Assembly (NCBI GenBank): GCA_000499405.2
Contig: HG738137.1
Coordinates: 22,344,603-22,408,602, forward strand
From: Onchocerca volvulus
Taxonomy: Eukaryota > Nematoda > Chromadorea > Rhabditida > Onchocercidae
Length of the DNA: 64,000 nt
Reading direction: 5' to 3'
The number at the start of each line of letters is the position of its first letter. Positions within the stretch are counted from its first letter, which is position 1. The translations under genes and the position numbers were made by a program. Positions 13,556 to 41,205 of the stretch are shown piece by piece. The notes under the pieces were generated by a model that saw only the letters and a program-made list of their open reading frames with translations, was not told the origin of the DNA and made no database searches.

Positions 13556-13696
13556 ATGATCAGGTACACTGGGAGGTAATTTCTCGAATGGCCATTTGCC
13601 TTCTTTGTAACAATAATAAGCAAGTGTTGCAACAACAGCTGTTGTAACTACTGCTATCATTACTGCACATAAGTGCTTTTCATTTTTCTGAAGCAT
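13556..13696 (-). CDS. Orphan exon encoding a single-pass membrane segment
   Basis: On the minus strand an ATG at 13696 opens MLQKNEKHLC, followed by about 20 hydrophobic residues (AVMIAVVTTAVVATLAYYCY) and then KEGKWPFEKLPPSVPDH. It ends at a good GTAAGT donor in phase 0. Alternatively a TTCAG acceptor at 13688-13689 begins the exon. The exon is less AT-rich than its surroundings and looks like a short signal-anchor or single-pass protein. No downstream exon was found for certain. The next phase-0 exon on this strand belongs to the inositol transporter 5.7 kb away, so it could be an alternative 5' exon of that gene, but an added membrane helix would be unusual. Confidence 0.4.
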
Positions 13697-16670
13697 TTCA
13701 TGAAAATTTTAATAATATTGATCGCATATTCCGATTACTGAGCAGTTTATTTTTTGGATTTACTAAATAAAAAGGAAAAAAAAACAAATTAATTTCAAGC
13801 GAACAAGTTTTAGTGAGCAAAAACTTTTTCAAAGAAAACAAGAATAAAAAATAAACTTAGTCTCGCCATTTGTTAAAGTAATTTATCATGTTATCTTTGA
13901 AAACAGCAATTAATCTATGAAGAGAGAAAAGAGAGAATTGTTTGAATTTTAAGATAACTACCAACATTAGTTGTCATATTAGGCCAGCTCTTGTAAATGT
14001 AAAAAGAACAATGACAGACACTGCCATCTAAAAGCATTTTATTTCGAAAAATTACAAAAATCTTAAATTTAGATACTAAAAAAAATGCATTTGTTTGTGT
14101 TTGAATCTTTGCTTTGATGTGACTTTTCTGTCGAAATTTGTTGCACTTTTGATTGCAATTTAGTAGGAATTCGACAATGCCTTAAAAATTAACAAACGTT
14201 GAAAATTTAAATTCGGAAAATTCAAAAATGCAAATGCAATAATATGTTTTTTGTTGAGTATTGTTATGACCGTGTTAAGCACTAAGGGAATCTTAATCTT
14301 AATTCAGTCATAACAATGCTTAATGATCAGATTACTATTGTTGAATTCATGGTTAAATTATTTTAGTTCATTTATTTGTTTGACAAACTGAAATGACCCA
14401 TCAAATTTCCACGTAATTTCTTGATTCTATTGACACCTATCTATATAAAAAACTTAATAATTTCTTATGCACATCATATATAGAAGTATTATGTTGTGTG
14501 TTTTAAATTTTTAGATTTTGAAATTTTTCGAATTAAGAAAACCAATGTAACTTCTTCTATGATATGTTTCATTTACAAATATTTATTTATTAATTCTACG
14601 CGATAATGGCAATATCATCAGAAAAAACAATATATTATGTCGATTTGTGCAAGTAAAATAAGAAATTCTAAATATTTATTAGACTGAAATATAGAATCTC
14701 AAATAAGAATTCATCTGATATAATAGCCAGCAGTACATTTTGTCGGAAAAACTGAATTTTAGCGAACATATTGAAGTAATCAGCTATTGTATTGTAAAAA
14801 TCTTCCCATTAAATATGTATGAATGTTATGTTATATACCTAATTCTCATCTTGATCTCCGATTCCCCCAGCTTTCCCTTCGATAGTAAATAGGGGAAACG
14901 AATTCACATATTTCACTAATTATTTTCATTATTGAACTAATTCACTAATTATTTTAATTCTCGTACTTGCTGAAATTTCTCAGCCTTAACTTCAATAGTG
15001 AGAAATCATACATTCATGTAAATTTCCGATCTTATAATCAAGCCCATATTATTCCAGAATATTTCAATGTTTTCATCATAAAATCGGATTTTATTCGCTA
15101 TAAGGCATCTTTTGGACTAGTGCAAAGCCTCAACTCGGTTTTAACCCACTTCTCCCTCCTTATTTTTAATATTCCGAAACTTCAAATGAACCCCGAAATA
15201 AATTGCCCTACTATCTATAAGACAAATATTCAAACTATCGACTATACTTTCCATATTCAACTATAAAGTGTACTGTAACATAGTTCTTGAATAAACTGCG
15301 TCATAACAGAACCTTCGATTTGTCTAAACAAGCAGTCAATCTCCAATTTCTCCAAAGAAGAAAAAACTTTCACAACACATTTCTTCATTTATTACGGAAA
15401 TACTTTAATATTTCTATCATCAACATAAGAACTTTTAGATGTTTGTCATCTCTATTGAATCCTCAAACATTTATTGAAATTAATTTTCCTGTTTAATTAA
15501 TTATTATAGTAATGCTAATTTATTGCTCTGCAGTGAATATCTAGACGCAATTGACAATTTTCGCACTTTTAAAATAATATTCTATCATAATCGTTATATC
15601 ACCAGTTCATTGATTTGTTTTTATTTCGCTGTGAAATTTCAGGACAATTTTAAATACGATTCTAAACTTATATTTTATTTTATTTGTAGACTGTTGATTG
15701 CTTCGTATTATCATGCTGTTGCATGAAAATTAGTTCCAATAGATTAGGTTGAACGAGCTTATTTAGGTGATCTTTTCAAGTTCGTCTAAATAAATTTATT
15801 TGAAATCATGAAATTTCCGCTTCCAAATCATATTTTAATTTACAAGCTAAGTTGTAAATCATAGATATGTAACCTTCGATTTTTTTTTAGATCTTGGCCA
15901 CTTAAAAAATTACGCATATTTTGGTAGCAATCGAACGTGAATTTAATATGCAAATAGATATTCAAATAAAAATATTGGAAAATTTTAAATGAGCTTATTA
16001 GCCATAGGAAAATTACTGGGAATTTGTTGACATGAGTGCTTAACCAAAATATGTTTATTTCTAAGCATTCCATTTTTAATTTTTTTCTCATAAATTACAA
16101 ATTTATAACATTTTCCGTTATAACGTAGAATGTATTTAAGAAATAGTTGCATAGAAGCAATTCTAATCACTCAGATTAATTTTTTGGTGTATTCACCAAA
16201 CAACATTGCTATCAATGACATATTTATGATAAGCCAATATGAAACGTAGACACTGATGGAAAAAAATTATAAACCATGAACAATCCGAAATTTGAGACTT
16301 TTTTCCAGACCATATTTCAAGGGATTGCGATGCTACTACAAAGTTGAAAAAGACAAATCCTTGTTATGAGATGGAAAATTTCAAGTAATTTTAAATACAA
16401 CAATCTAGAAGCAGCTATTATTGCAAATGTAAAAGATTGCAAATAGTTGATCGTGAATAAGTTACTTTTATTAAATTATAAATACCGAGATGACTCTGTC
16501 GATGCTTAAGTATTTGAATAATTATTTACTATTCATTCTGGATTTTGTGCGCGTAAGAGTAGAATCCTATACAGCAATAAAACTCTAAATGAAGTTTAAG
16601 TAATAAAATTCTCCGTAGTTTCTAGATTCTGGAAGAATAAAAGTAGTAAGATAGAATAATGAAAATTTAC
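13697..16670. other. Gene-poor AT-rich stretch
   Basis: Several 60-100-codon open frames occur around 15-15.7 kb on the plus strand, but they are rich in Ile, Asn, Phe and Lys with no recognisable domain or splice context. I treat them as chance. Confidence 0.45.
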
Positions 16671-16674
16671 ATGA

Positions 16675-16935
16675 TAATATATGATGTAGAATTCACTATG
16701 TTCGCGTATTGAGTAACCAAAACGTCCGTCAAAAAGCCAAGTTCGAATTTCAATAACGTAGTCTTACCATTCATTACTTCATAATTCTCACTGACTCTAT
16801 GAAATCCTAGCCAAAATTTCTTTCCAGAAATCTTGACGGAAAATCCACGACGAGAGAAAGGATCGCACCCGCAAGTTCGAATCAAAGCAGCAATGATACG
16901 CAGATCAGTAAACACAGAAGGCCTATTACAACTCT
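16675..16935. other. Exon-like block of uncertain strand
   Basis: This block is GC-richer and looks coding on both strands. Minus: an open frame including PSVFTDLRIIAALIRTCGCD and FSVKISGKKFWLGFHRV ends at a strong GTAAGA donor near 16769. Plus: a TTTCTTTCCAG acceptor near 16825 starts NLDGKSTTRERIAPASSNQS, which ends KHRRPITTLLK and a stop, with an in-phase upstream piece KRPSKSQVRISIT. No family is recognised. At most one reading is real. Confidence 0.35.
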
Positions 16936-18284
16936 TCTCAAATGAAAAAATCCCAGAAGGTTAAAGGGCAAAATGAACCTAATAGCATGCATTTCACAAA
17001 TTTAGTTGCTTTCTTTCATTGAAAAGAACACCACCAAAACAACTTCATCTTAAACTTTTGAATTGGCACTTGAGCTGATAATATTTATGTTGAGATACAA
17101 AAATAATAAAAACAATACATATCATACAATATAAACCTATTAACCATGGGTCAAATCGATCAGTGACAACACACCGTCAATTCTCAAGCGTATGAAAATC
17201 TACATAAATAAAATTTCTGAAACTAAATAAAATAATGAACCAGCAAATTAAATTCTACTGAGGGAAACTGAAATCAGGAACAAAACCTATGAAAACTAAA
17301 GTTAACTTTTTCACTGTTTTAGCATATGATTTCTTAGTTTCCAGCCAAGATACACAGAGACTGAAAACACACCTCGTTTTCTCTTTTGTATTCCATTCTG
17401 TTCCACAATTGAACTGAAATCCAACTATCTTGTGCAATACAATGAAAAACTTAAGGCATTTAATTAAATGAAATCCGATTCCTTTTTACTCACTAATAAA
17501 CTGACTGCTGAAATCATAGAGGCAAATATAAATTCGAAATTTGAGAATAAAAAAGGCTCGATCTAGCTACAGATTATAAGGTTCAAAAAATGCTTACGGA
17601 AAGGGACAATGGACATTAGGAGAAAGACAATATCTTGACACCAAATACCTGTTGAGCAAAAAGCTGAGAAAACAAACGCTTAAATTGTACTGCTGTTAAA
17701 AATTGTTAAAATCTCAATTTTCAAAAAAAAAAAAAAAAAATTGGACAGAGCAACTCTTACTTAAAAAAAAAGGCTTTAAAGGAATAAAAATAAATTGCTT
17801 CGTTAAGATTCCAATTCAGATATACATTGTAATGCAATTAAACAAGCAATCGAAGAACAGAGGACGAAAATATATGCATATCTGTCATCAATACATACAT
17901 CAATAAATTTTGTCAAACAAGGCAGAAATTACTCAGCACACAACTGCATTTTAATAAATTGAAAGACTGTGAAATGAGGCTCAGTACCTCAGAATATACA
18001 CCACTCTTAGTCAAATGAAAACGATACAGTTGTTATAATTATTAAAAAATTCTTAAAGAATATGATTTTCACCAAAAAAATCCAGTCTTCCGAGCAGCTC
18101 CAGTCCTTGTTTGCCCGCAGTGCAAAAGTAGAAGTGATGATGGTAACAGTAATAATACAAATAAAACAAAACAATAGCAACAAATACACAAGGCATTCAA
18201 TGGACGAATTACAAAGAAAAACAAAATTTTTTACTTCAAAAATCTTTATAAGGTTTTCAGTAAACTTGTTAAGTTCCAATGCAT
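16936..18284. other. Spacer downstream of mig-15
   Basis: AT-rich with homopolymer runs (for example poly-A near 17725). It presumably includes the mig-15 3' UTR; no other feature is supported. Confidence 0.5.
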
Positions 18285-33172
<14,888 letters not shown>

Positions 33173-33720
33173 ATCGAACAGATGATGCAGATAGCAGCGA
33201 CGTCGTATCTAAGGGCAGTATATCAACGATTATGCAAAAGATAGAGCAATATGTCCTAACAATGATCACTTTAGCGATGACGACGTAAAATGAAGTCAAA
33301 GGCGGTCGTCGAATTTATGAAAACCTTTCCAAAATTGCAAATATAATTTGAAAAAATAACAGAAATGAAGTAGTGCAGGAAGAAGAAAGGAGAAGAGAGG
33401 AGAGGTAGGACAGGGAGGGCTCGGTTGTGTATCGGCGACAGCACCAGCAGGGGTGCAAAGCAAGGGTTCTTCCCCTCAGGATACCACCACCACTAACACC
33501 ACCACCATCACTACCATCAACACGATAAACAGATAGCAAGCAAGTGCTGCTCCTCCTCGGCACACAAATCAAATGTGTTCTGTGCGTGCAGGTTCGCACG
33601 TGCGCACGAACTGCACGCATGCACATACGCACTGCACGCACACGCACATCTGTCACAGTTCGGAATTTGATTGGGAAATATGACAGCTAATTGGTCGGTA
33701 TAATCCGAGGAAGAAATGAT
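33173..33720 (-). promoter_or_regulatory. Presumptive mig-15 5' region
   Basis: GC-richer than the flanks, with a purine-only tract around 33366-33420 and alternating GCAC/TGCG-rich sequence at 33590-33650. It lies directly upstream of the candidate first coding exon of mig-15. The assignment rests on position and composition only; the 113-codon minus-strand frame inside it is repetitive (VRAVRMCMRAVR) and not accepted as a gene. Confidence 0.35.
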
Positions 33721-34344
33721 CAGAGATGAGAACAGATCGGGAAATGGAGATGAATAGAGTGGTGGCTAACTCGATCAATAATAGGTATAGATTCTGTAAA
33801 TCTAGTTAATGGACAATGTCATATTGCACGTGGACGGGTCAATCTGTGTCATCTGAGCAAAAAATGATTACATCGGGTTCCTTTGAAGGTTGTCGCTTAA
33901 TTCAGCTCAAGATATGTTTTATGCGTATGCTTAACTTTTTGATTAATTCCGGCAATTCCTTCCCATTTCGATGCCATTCGATCAAGAACCTTCCCTCTCC
34001 CTCTACTTCATATAATTGAAGTGGATTTTATTTACAGCATTGCAACATTCACTCAGTAGGCAACAGAGAAAAGAAGCTGCCCTCTGCCCCCACTTCCCAT
34101 TTCATTGAAATTCTCGAAGAATCGGTAACATCATTTTGAAAAGCAAGAGAGGAGGAAAGAGGCAGTGATATTTCCTCTTTCTAATAATACTGTTATAATG
34201 ATAATAATAGGAATGAAATATTGAAATGACACACCAGGGGAAATGTGGCTAAAATGAGCATTATGTTTTCAATTGATCAAGGCAGATCACAATTATAAGA
34301 TACGCTTTTGGAATTACGTGGCTCTCATTTTATGAATTTTATGG
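33721..34344. other. Intergenic spacer left of the mariner copy
   Basis: No gene or structured repeat recognised. Confidence 0.5.
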
Positions 34345-35159
34345 CTAGGCTCAAACACATCTTTATCAATTTGAAGTAAAAACCGTAACAATCAATCCAT
34401 CTTTGACAATGGTGTTAGTTTATTCTTGTGGCACAGAAAGCTACCGGACATTTGATGGACTCTCGAAAGCACTTTCTACATTCTGCTCATTGTGGAAATA
34501 TTTCTCCCGTTAGAATGATTCAAAAGAAGGTAATGACTGGCGGAAATTTCGACTTTGACAAATATGATGGATGAGACAAACTTCGTTGTCCAAGTTGTTC
34601 AACTTCTGAAACGCTATTTGCCTCATGTCTGATCGAGCGTTGTCTTGATGAATTGGGCTCTTTCTGTCGATCACTGCCGATTACATCTTAATGCATATGT
34701 CAAATATACGTCTCGGATAAAATTGCTTCGCCAAGATTAACATGCCGTAGTGATAATTGGCCACAAAACAATGGCCAAGTTCATTTTTTGGCCCAAATTT
34801 GATTCCGCGAAGTATTCTGATGCTTCTTCCTTTTTCGTTGTACATTAGAATCTAATCGAGAAATTGTTTTTGTGCTTGCGTAAAATAAAAGAGACATTTT
34901 AAAACGACAATTTTTGATCATCGATCAATTCATGAGATCAACCCATTTACTGAGCTTTCTCGCTGAAGGGTTAAATGACCGACTTAAGTGGGTGACATTG
35001 AATTCTTCAGCAATCTCATGTATTTATAAGAGATCAACTTCAATAATTACTTTTAATGGTCATTGTCAATTCCAGATGACCGGTCAAACTACATTCTTGA
35101 TCTTTATTTTCCTTGCAGAACTTCTTGGGCCAAATACACTATATATCATGAGTTGTCTC
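34345..35159 (-). mobile_element. Decayed mariner transposase fragment, left copy
   Basis: It matches the right copy at 41206-42021 in inverted orientation over about 815 bp with only scattered differences (for example near 34515-34525). Read on the minus strand it carries a broken mariner-family transposase: IHEIAEEFNVTH (helix-turn-helix region), KLSKWVDLMN, LGEAILSETY and HQDNARSDMRQIAFQKL, the HxDNARPH catalytic block of mariner. Stops and frameshifts separate these blocks, so it is inactive. The plus-strand open frame from 34914 is only the antisense of this remnant. No terminal inverted repeats were identified. Confidence 0.88.
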
Positions 35160-37045
35160 GCATGTTACCATTGCTCTAAATAATGATTTCTAAGATATTT
35201 TCTACCAAAAAAGTGCATAAAATCTAAATTTTGAAAAAAAAAAAATAAATTCATTTGAAACAGATATCACCTTATCAATAAAATTCGATAGTTCAGAAGG
35301 ATGTTTGATTCACACAAACTAGCAATTTTTAGTAAATTTCGAAAGTACAAAACGATAAATGAGAAAAAAGATAAAAGCAATACGTAACAGGCTGTGAGTG
35401 TTCCGTTGATTACTCACCAATTATTAATAGAACAACATGTCAGTGAATGATAAGGAAAGTTATTCTAACAAAAAGTTCAATTCACACGCATCGTGGAGGA
35501 AGTGTTAACTTTTTGTTCCTTATAAGCAGAATATACTGTTGTCGACAGTGTTGACTACTTATGGATGATGAATGATAAAGTTAATATATTGCTATGTTTC
35601 ATGTCAAATTCCGACAAAAGTGAAATTATTAAATTTAAACAGAGTTTGGAAGAAAACAAAAAACAAAAAAACAAAACGACCTATTCACATTATGAAAGAC
35701 TTCGTAATCCAATCAGTGTAAATGTCAAATTTTACCATGAAATGATGAGGGATTTAAAATGCCTTTTGCATTTAACACATCTTTCATTGTTTGCAATTTG
35801 CAATTTATGCAGCATGCAACATGCTGCAAATGATCGATCACCTGCACCCATTCATATCAGTGTTATATTTAACATACCATCTTTTAATGGTTTGTTAATG
35901 AAGTTTGCAAAAAATAAAAACGCTTCTGTTATCATCAGGTGATTCAGAGCAGTGTCGGATTTTGATTATGAGTTTCAAATGAGTTGGGTAAATTATAAAC
36001 TTCTTCTAACAAAACTTTTCAGGCTTTCAGAGTAATGCCCTGATATTACTACTTATACGAAGAATATTAACGGCAATCTTCTCACGTAATGAAGCATGAT
36101 CGCTAATAATGATTGTAGGCAACACATCACACATCAAGAATTTGATTTTTAAACTGGCATAAATTGTCCGTTAAGACGATGAAAAAAGATGTGTCATTTT
36201 AAAATTTGACTTTTTTGATGCAAAAGTCAAAGCACCTAATTTATAAAAGAAAAATGTAATTACTACGGGTTGTAGAAATCGGTTGTGGAAATGAGCTGTG
36301 AGTGAATATTCGATCTATGGCCATGTCACACTAATACTACTCGAAATAAAGCCTTGGATCTCGACGAAACTGATAACCAGCTAAGGAAAAATGAAAAATT
36401 GCTTAATTTCAAAATGCGATAGTAATCCTACGGGTATTAAATCGATGGGACAAGTTGCTTACTAAAGCAATCAGCAACGATAAATCCTGAAGAAGTTGAG
36501 AGCATTAACAAATACAAATGATATTTGTGCAGTTGCTCATCACCAAATGAGGGTTTTCAAGGACATAAAGTTATAAAGGTATGTATTAAAAAAAGCAGAG
36601 AAAAAGAGGAAATTTTCGGAATTAAACGGAGAAAATTTCAAGGATAAAAGAGAAAATTCCCTAAAAAAATAGCAAAAAATGCACCATATTAGTAAACGCA
36701 GAAAGAAAGGGAAGTTTATGTTTTAAGAAAAAAAGAGCGAACATTAGCCGTTTTCTTCCTAAATTTGAATATAAAAAAACAAGGCAAGGAAGAAAGATTT
36801 TTTGTCATCACAATAAATTCATATTATTTTGATATGAAATCAAATGACATTCAGGGATGAAAGGACACATTTGTAATAACTATAAGCAGCAAATTAGTAG
36901 TACCACAAATGAACGGCGAATAACGATTGCATTATTAAGCAAGAAATTATAAAAATAGCTACAGGATAATGACCTTTTCATATATCAGAGAGAGAGTAAG
37001 TGATATTCGGAAATCTGGAAATAAATCCCATAAAAATTCCTTTTT

Positions 37046-37195
37046 ATGATTTTCCATTTTTTACTTTGTCTATTGGCTGTTTGTCGGCCCGTTCCGTTCA
37101 ACAACGGCCGTTTTATGAGTTCTCCCCAGAGGCTAACGATTGCAGTCATCGTGAAACTATCGATGATATACACAACTACTACTAGTCGACAATGA
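37046..37195 (+). CDS. Possible small secreted peptide
   Basis: A 49-codon frame begins with a textbook signal-peptide-like stretch, MIFHFLLCLLAVC, then RPVPFNNGRFMSSPQR, and ends TTTTSRQ. The block at 37070-37195 is GC-richer than its flanks. A second plus frame here (RSVQQRPFYEFSPEANDC) and a minus frame are also open, so the choice is uncertain. No dibasic site or Gly-amidation signal follows the first arginine. It may be one exon of a longer gene. Confidence 0.3.
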   Translation: MIFHFLLCLLAVCRPVPFNNGRFMSSPQRLTIAVIVKLSMIYTTTTSRQ

Positions 37196-38030
37196 TGGCG
37201 AAGATTTTCACATTTGTTCGACTCTTCCAATGATTATATGTCCCATCCGCTTTCATCATCTCTCAGTTCGTTGTAACTTTGCATTCTAATGAGGTGTTCA
37301 TATCGAATTTTGGAGTGAAAATTGAAAATGTAAAAAAGGGCAAAAGGGATTTTTGCCCAACAGAGGAAACTTTTCTCGTAATAAAATAATTGGAAAGCGT
37401 CGATGTTTTGTCAAAAATTAGCATAGTATATACATTTGGAAGGGATTACTTTCAATTTTCTGACATTTCATTTCAAGATTTTATTGATTCACGGAGATTT
37501 TTAAAATAAGATGATTATGTCCTAACTTGCTACATATTTTTGAGAAAAAGCAAATGGAAATAGCAAATGTTATTTCAATAAGAAGTGTACATTTGCAAAA
37601 TTTAGGATACAGAAAGCAATTCAATTTAAAACTTTTCAAAGTAAACATGGTGTAAACTGGAACTTTGAATGAAGTGGATACCAAAAAAAAAAAAAAAAAA
37701 AAAAGACAATTTCTTCTCATTACTAAACTTCAAATCCATAAGAAAAGCAATTGAATATAACCATCATTTCATGATGAACTGAACTGCTGGTAGATGTCTG
37801 AAATAAATTAAATCAATATGAATGGCGTTGAATTGACCTGAAATAATGATAACATTATCATCAACTGAATTTATGTCCTTTCAAATGATAACTCCTCTGC
37901 TCTGTGCGGTATTCTCCGTGGTGGTACAAGAAAAAAAAAAGCTCCCAATGGTTCGGGAGATACGATAGATACCATATGAAACGTGGGATGATAATTTACT
38001 AGCACCACAGCAGATGGAACATGTTGGATA

Positions 38031-38110
38031 GCTTGTAACATAAAGAATAACCCAGTGATCAATCTATTTGCATATTTTCTGATAATCACCTGGAATAAAC
38101 GACGAATCAC
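38031..38110. repeat. Dispersed repeat, copy 1
   Basis: GCTTGTAACATAAAGAATAA, then GTGATCAATCTA, TATTTTCTGATAA and CGACGAATC, resembles 47244-47323 by eye at roughly three quarters identity, in the same orientation. The family is unknown. Confidence 0.6.
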
Positions 38111-41100
38111 TCTTTCGTCAATCAATAAACGAAAGAAAAAAACAAATCACGCATATAGATATATGAATGTTTTTTTCTCTCTATACATACACATTTATTT
38201 GTATATGTGTTATGTATAATGTAAATTCAATTTTTTTTAAAATTTTAAAAATGAAACGAAATTAATTCACAAAAGAAGAGAAGGCTGTTGTAGCACTCAT
38301 CGCAATGACCTCATTTATTGTGTATGTTTTCTTTGTTCGTTTTTCACTGAAAACTGTGATATTACCTTTTTTATTTATTGCTTGAGCGTTTCAATTATTC
38401 ATTTTTAAAAATAATTGAAATAAACAGCTGGTGCATTGTCAAATTACATGCAGATGAAATCACATATTGCGAATTGTTTTGAAATGATTTCGATGATTAT
38501 TATATCATATAAAACTTAATTTTAATTAATTTGCTTGAAATTGTTGTACTTTCATTCAGACGACTTCACTTAACAATCTCTTTTATGTACATATACAAAT
38601 ATTATATTATTTCATGAGGTGGATTTGCCGCTTGAATCGATTTGTCCAATTAGTCAAAGTTTGATTTGAAATAATGTCCGTAGAAATGGGCCATAAATAT
38701 ACATGTGATTACAGCAGTGTAAAAGTATTAATTACAAAATCATTATCAATGCAGAAATCAGTTTTGCCTCAAACGACGATGACTTATTGCCTTCAGTGGA
38801 TTTCCGTTCAGAATTCCTTTAAATACTAAATATTTATTCTACACAGTAGAACAAGCTGCATTTTTTTTTTTGCATTATCAGAAGGGACTATGCAGACGAA
38901 AAATATCACAGTAATCTTTATCGACTTTATCCAGAAATGTTGGAAAATGATAAGTAGTTGAAAGTCGTGAAAATGTTCATCAAAAATGAGATGACCTTTT
39001 TATATTAAATCAATTTCTGCTAGAATTATGGATAGCTATTTCAGATTCCATGAAGCAATCCTTTCACATTCATTAATATTATCTTCTGATAAATCTTTCA
39101 AATCACATGCCGTTATATTTGCTTTAATTAACTTGCATTTTGCACGAAATTATGCTAAAATTAGGTTGAATTTCATGCTATTAGAAAAATTTACAATACG
39201 CTATATTCACGAACGCAGCATTCTCTCACGTGAAAGACAGTAAAATATAAATATCATGCTGAACTAAAATAATGAAAATAATAATTTTTACACAAAAAAT
39301 ATTGAAATAATAAGAAAAAAATAAATTAAAACTCAAAAATATCTTTTTAGCAATATTAAATCTTCACCTTTATAAAAGCTAAACTTTTTTTTTGAATAAA
39401 AAATTTCTTTAAAAAATTAAAAAACAAATAAATATGAGATCTAAAAGAAGCAAAAACAAGTAATGATAAAACATATTACTAGAAAAAAAAAAAGCAAAAA
39501 AAAAGTGATTTTAAAGTTTAAAAAAAATGAAAAAATAAAAAAGAAATATTAACGTAAGTCCTCATAACTTTCCTTTCATAAGAATTTTAATTTCTAGATC
39601 AGTAGGAACAATATTTGACTATTTGGGTGTAACTTTCTTTCAGTTTCTTTATGCTATTTTGATGCCATCATCTTTTAACTATTCATCTGAAAATGTCTGA
39701 CTCCATCTTAGATTTCATTCTAATTTACGAGTGTTTATATCCAAAATATCGATAACAACTCTGATAAAATAAAATATTGCCATATTCATTTATCAGTACA
39801 GTGGGATATCTTTTCCAGTCGAAAATGGCACAAATGGGAGTAATATGTTTAATTGCGTATTTCAGATGGAGTACTATGTTTAGTTTCATATTTCAGTGCT
39901 TATTACCTATGCCTCAAGCTTCTTTTTGACTTCTGAGAACGATAATTGGTTGATGAAAGAGAAACACATATAAGTCAACTAAAAATGACCCATTTCTTTA
40001 TGAGTGAAATATGAATAATGAAAATGATCGATTCAAGGCATCATTCATCATCTCATCGAATTCCGATTTACTTGGAAGCGTTCGTTTCTATACTTTTGAT
40101 TCGTCCGTCGAGAATTGAACACAAATATAGCTTAGAGATGGATTTCTGTGCCAGATGATTTCTTAAAACAAAAGTTACTGATTTCTGTTCATAGAATTTA
40201 ATCATTGCTCTATCTGCACTCTAATATATTTAGTACATATAAATTGTTGGGGAAACCTTGACCCAATGACCTGAATAAATCAAATGAATAATGAGCTGTT
40301 GCATTGAGCATCGAAATAATAGTTTGCTATAATCTGATTAGAATTAGAATCATATATTAATTTTCTAATCATAGAAAAATATTAAACATTGCACTGGCTT
40401 CTCACATTTCGGTTTTTCATCGTAGTTGATATATTTTAAGATATGCATACGAATAGCACTTATGTGATAAGATCGCCCATAAAGATAGGCTATCATAAAT
40501 GAAACCAACAAAAACTAAGACTAATTGTGCTAAATCATCGTTGATCAGAATATTTTCTACATGTATATTCCAACATTCTAGAATCACTTCATGGATTAAT
40601 AGGAAATACTGAAAACTGATATCACAATGAATTTTTATTGAAATCATCGATATTCAGTTGTATCAAAATGCTTTCTATTCAAAGGAATAGCTGCAAATAT
40701 TGGCTTGTTGGACATTTTTGATTTCAAAGCTATAAATTTCACCAACATATTTATCAAGTCATTGAGATTATTTATTTCTTTTTTATCCTACATGATTGAA
40801 ACTAATTTCTCTGTATTATCGGATCTTCAAACACGTTCCCTACAATATATGAGAAAAAATACCTTTATTTTTTATTTTCAGAACTGGGTAATTTTATGTG
40901 GCTATGATTGTCTTTCCAAATAATATGCTTAATGAATTTGCGGATTAAGAACTCGGATGTATTTTTGTTAGTTTAAAACAAAGTAACCGCGATTTTCGTT
41001 TTGTTGAACTTCGCTGTTCGATACTGGGATGCAATCTTAAATGAATGTAGCTATCATTTTAATGTTTGTTTATCTGTATTGATCCTTTTTTTTTTTTTTT

Positions 41101-41205
41101 TTTTTACCAAGAACTTATGCTTTTGTTGGATTAATTTTAGAATTGATATTAGACAAAAAGCGAATTAGAGTGAATTTTATATGAATTCAAAATAGATCGT
41201 AAGCT

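Larger units (their letters stand above)
35160..41205. other. Six-kilobase spacer between the inverted mariner copies
   Basis: AT-rich, no firmly supported gene. It contains a possible secreted-peptide frame at 37046-37195 and one copy of a dispersed repeat at about 38031-38110. Other open frames (for example 35565-35942, 39028-39243) have no recognisable motif. Confidence 0.5.

Noticed and set aside
14967..15726. Three consecutive plus-strand frames of 60-99 codons
   Set aside because: Composition is that of AT-rich noncoding DNA (Asn, Ile, Phe, Lys); no motif, no start context and no consistent splice signals.
33315..33656. 113-codon minus-strand frame rich in VRAVRMCMRAVRAHVR
   Set aside because: Generated by GCAC/TGCG-rich simple sequence in the presumed mig-15 5' region; no domain, no splice context.
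34914..35183. 89-codon open frame, repeated at 41149-41451 as a 100-codon frame
   Set aside because: It lies exactly antisense to the mariner transposase remnant in both copies and has no motif of its own; its repetition simply reflects the inverted repeat.
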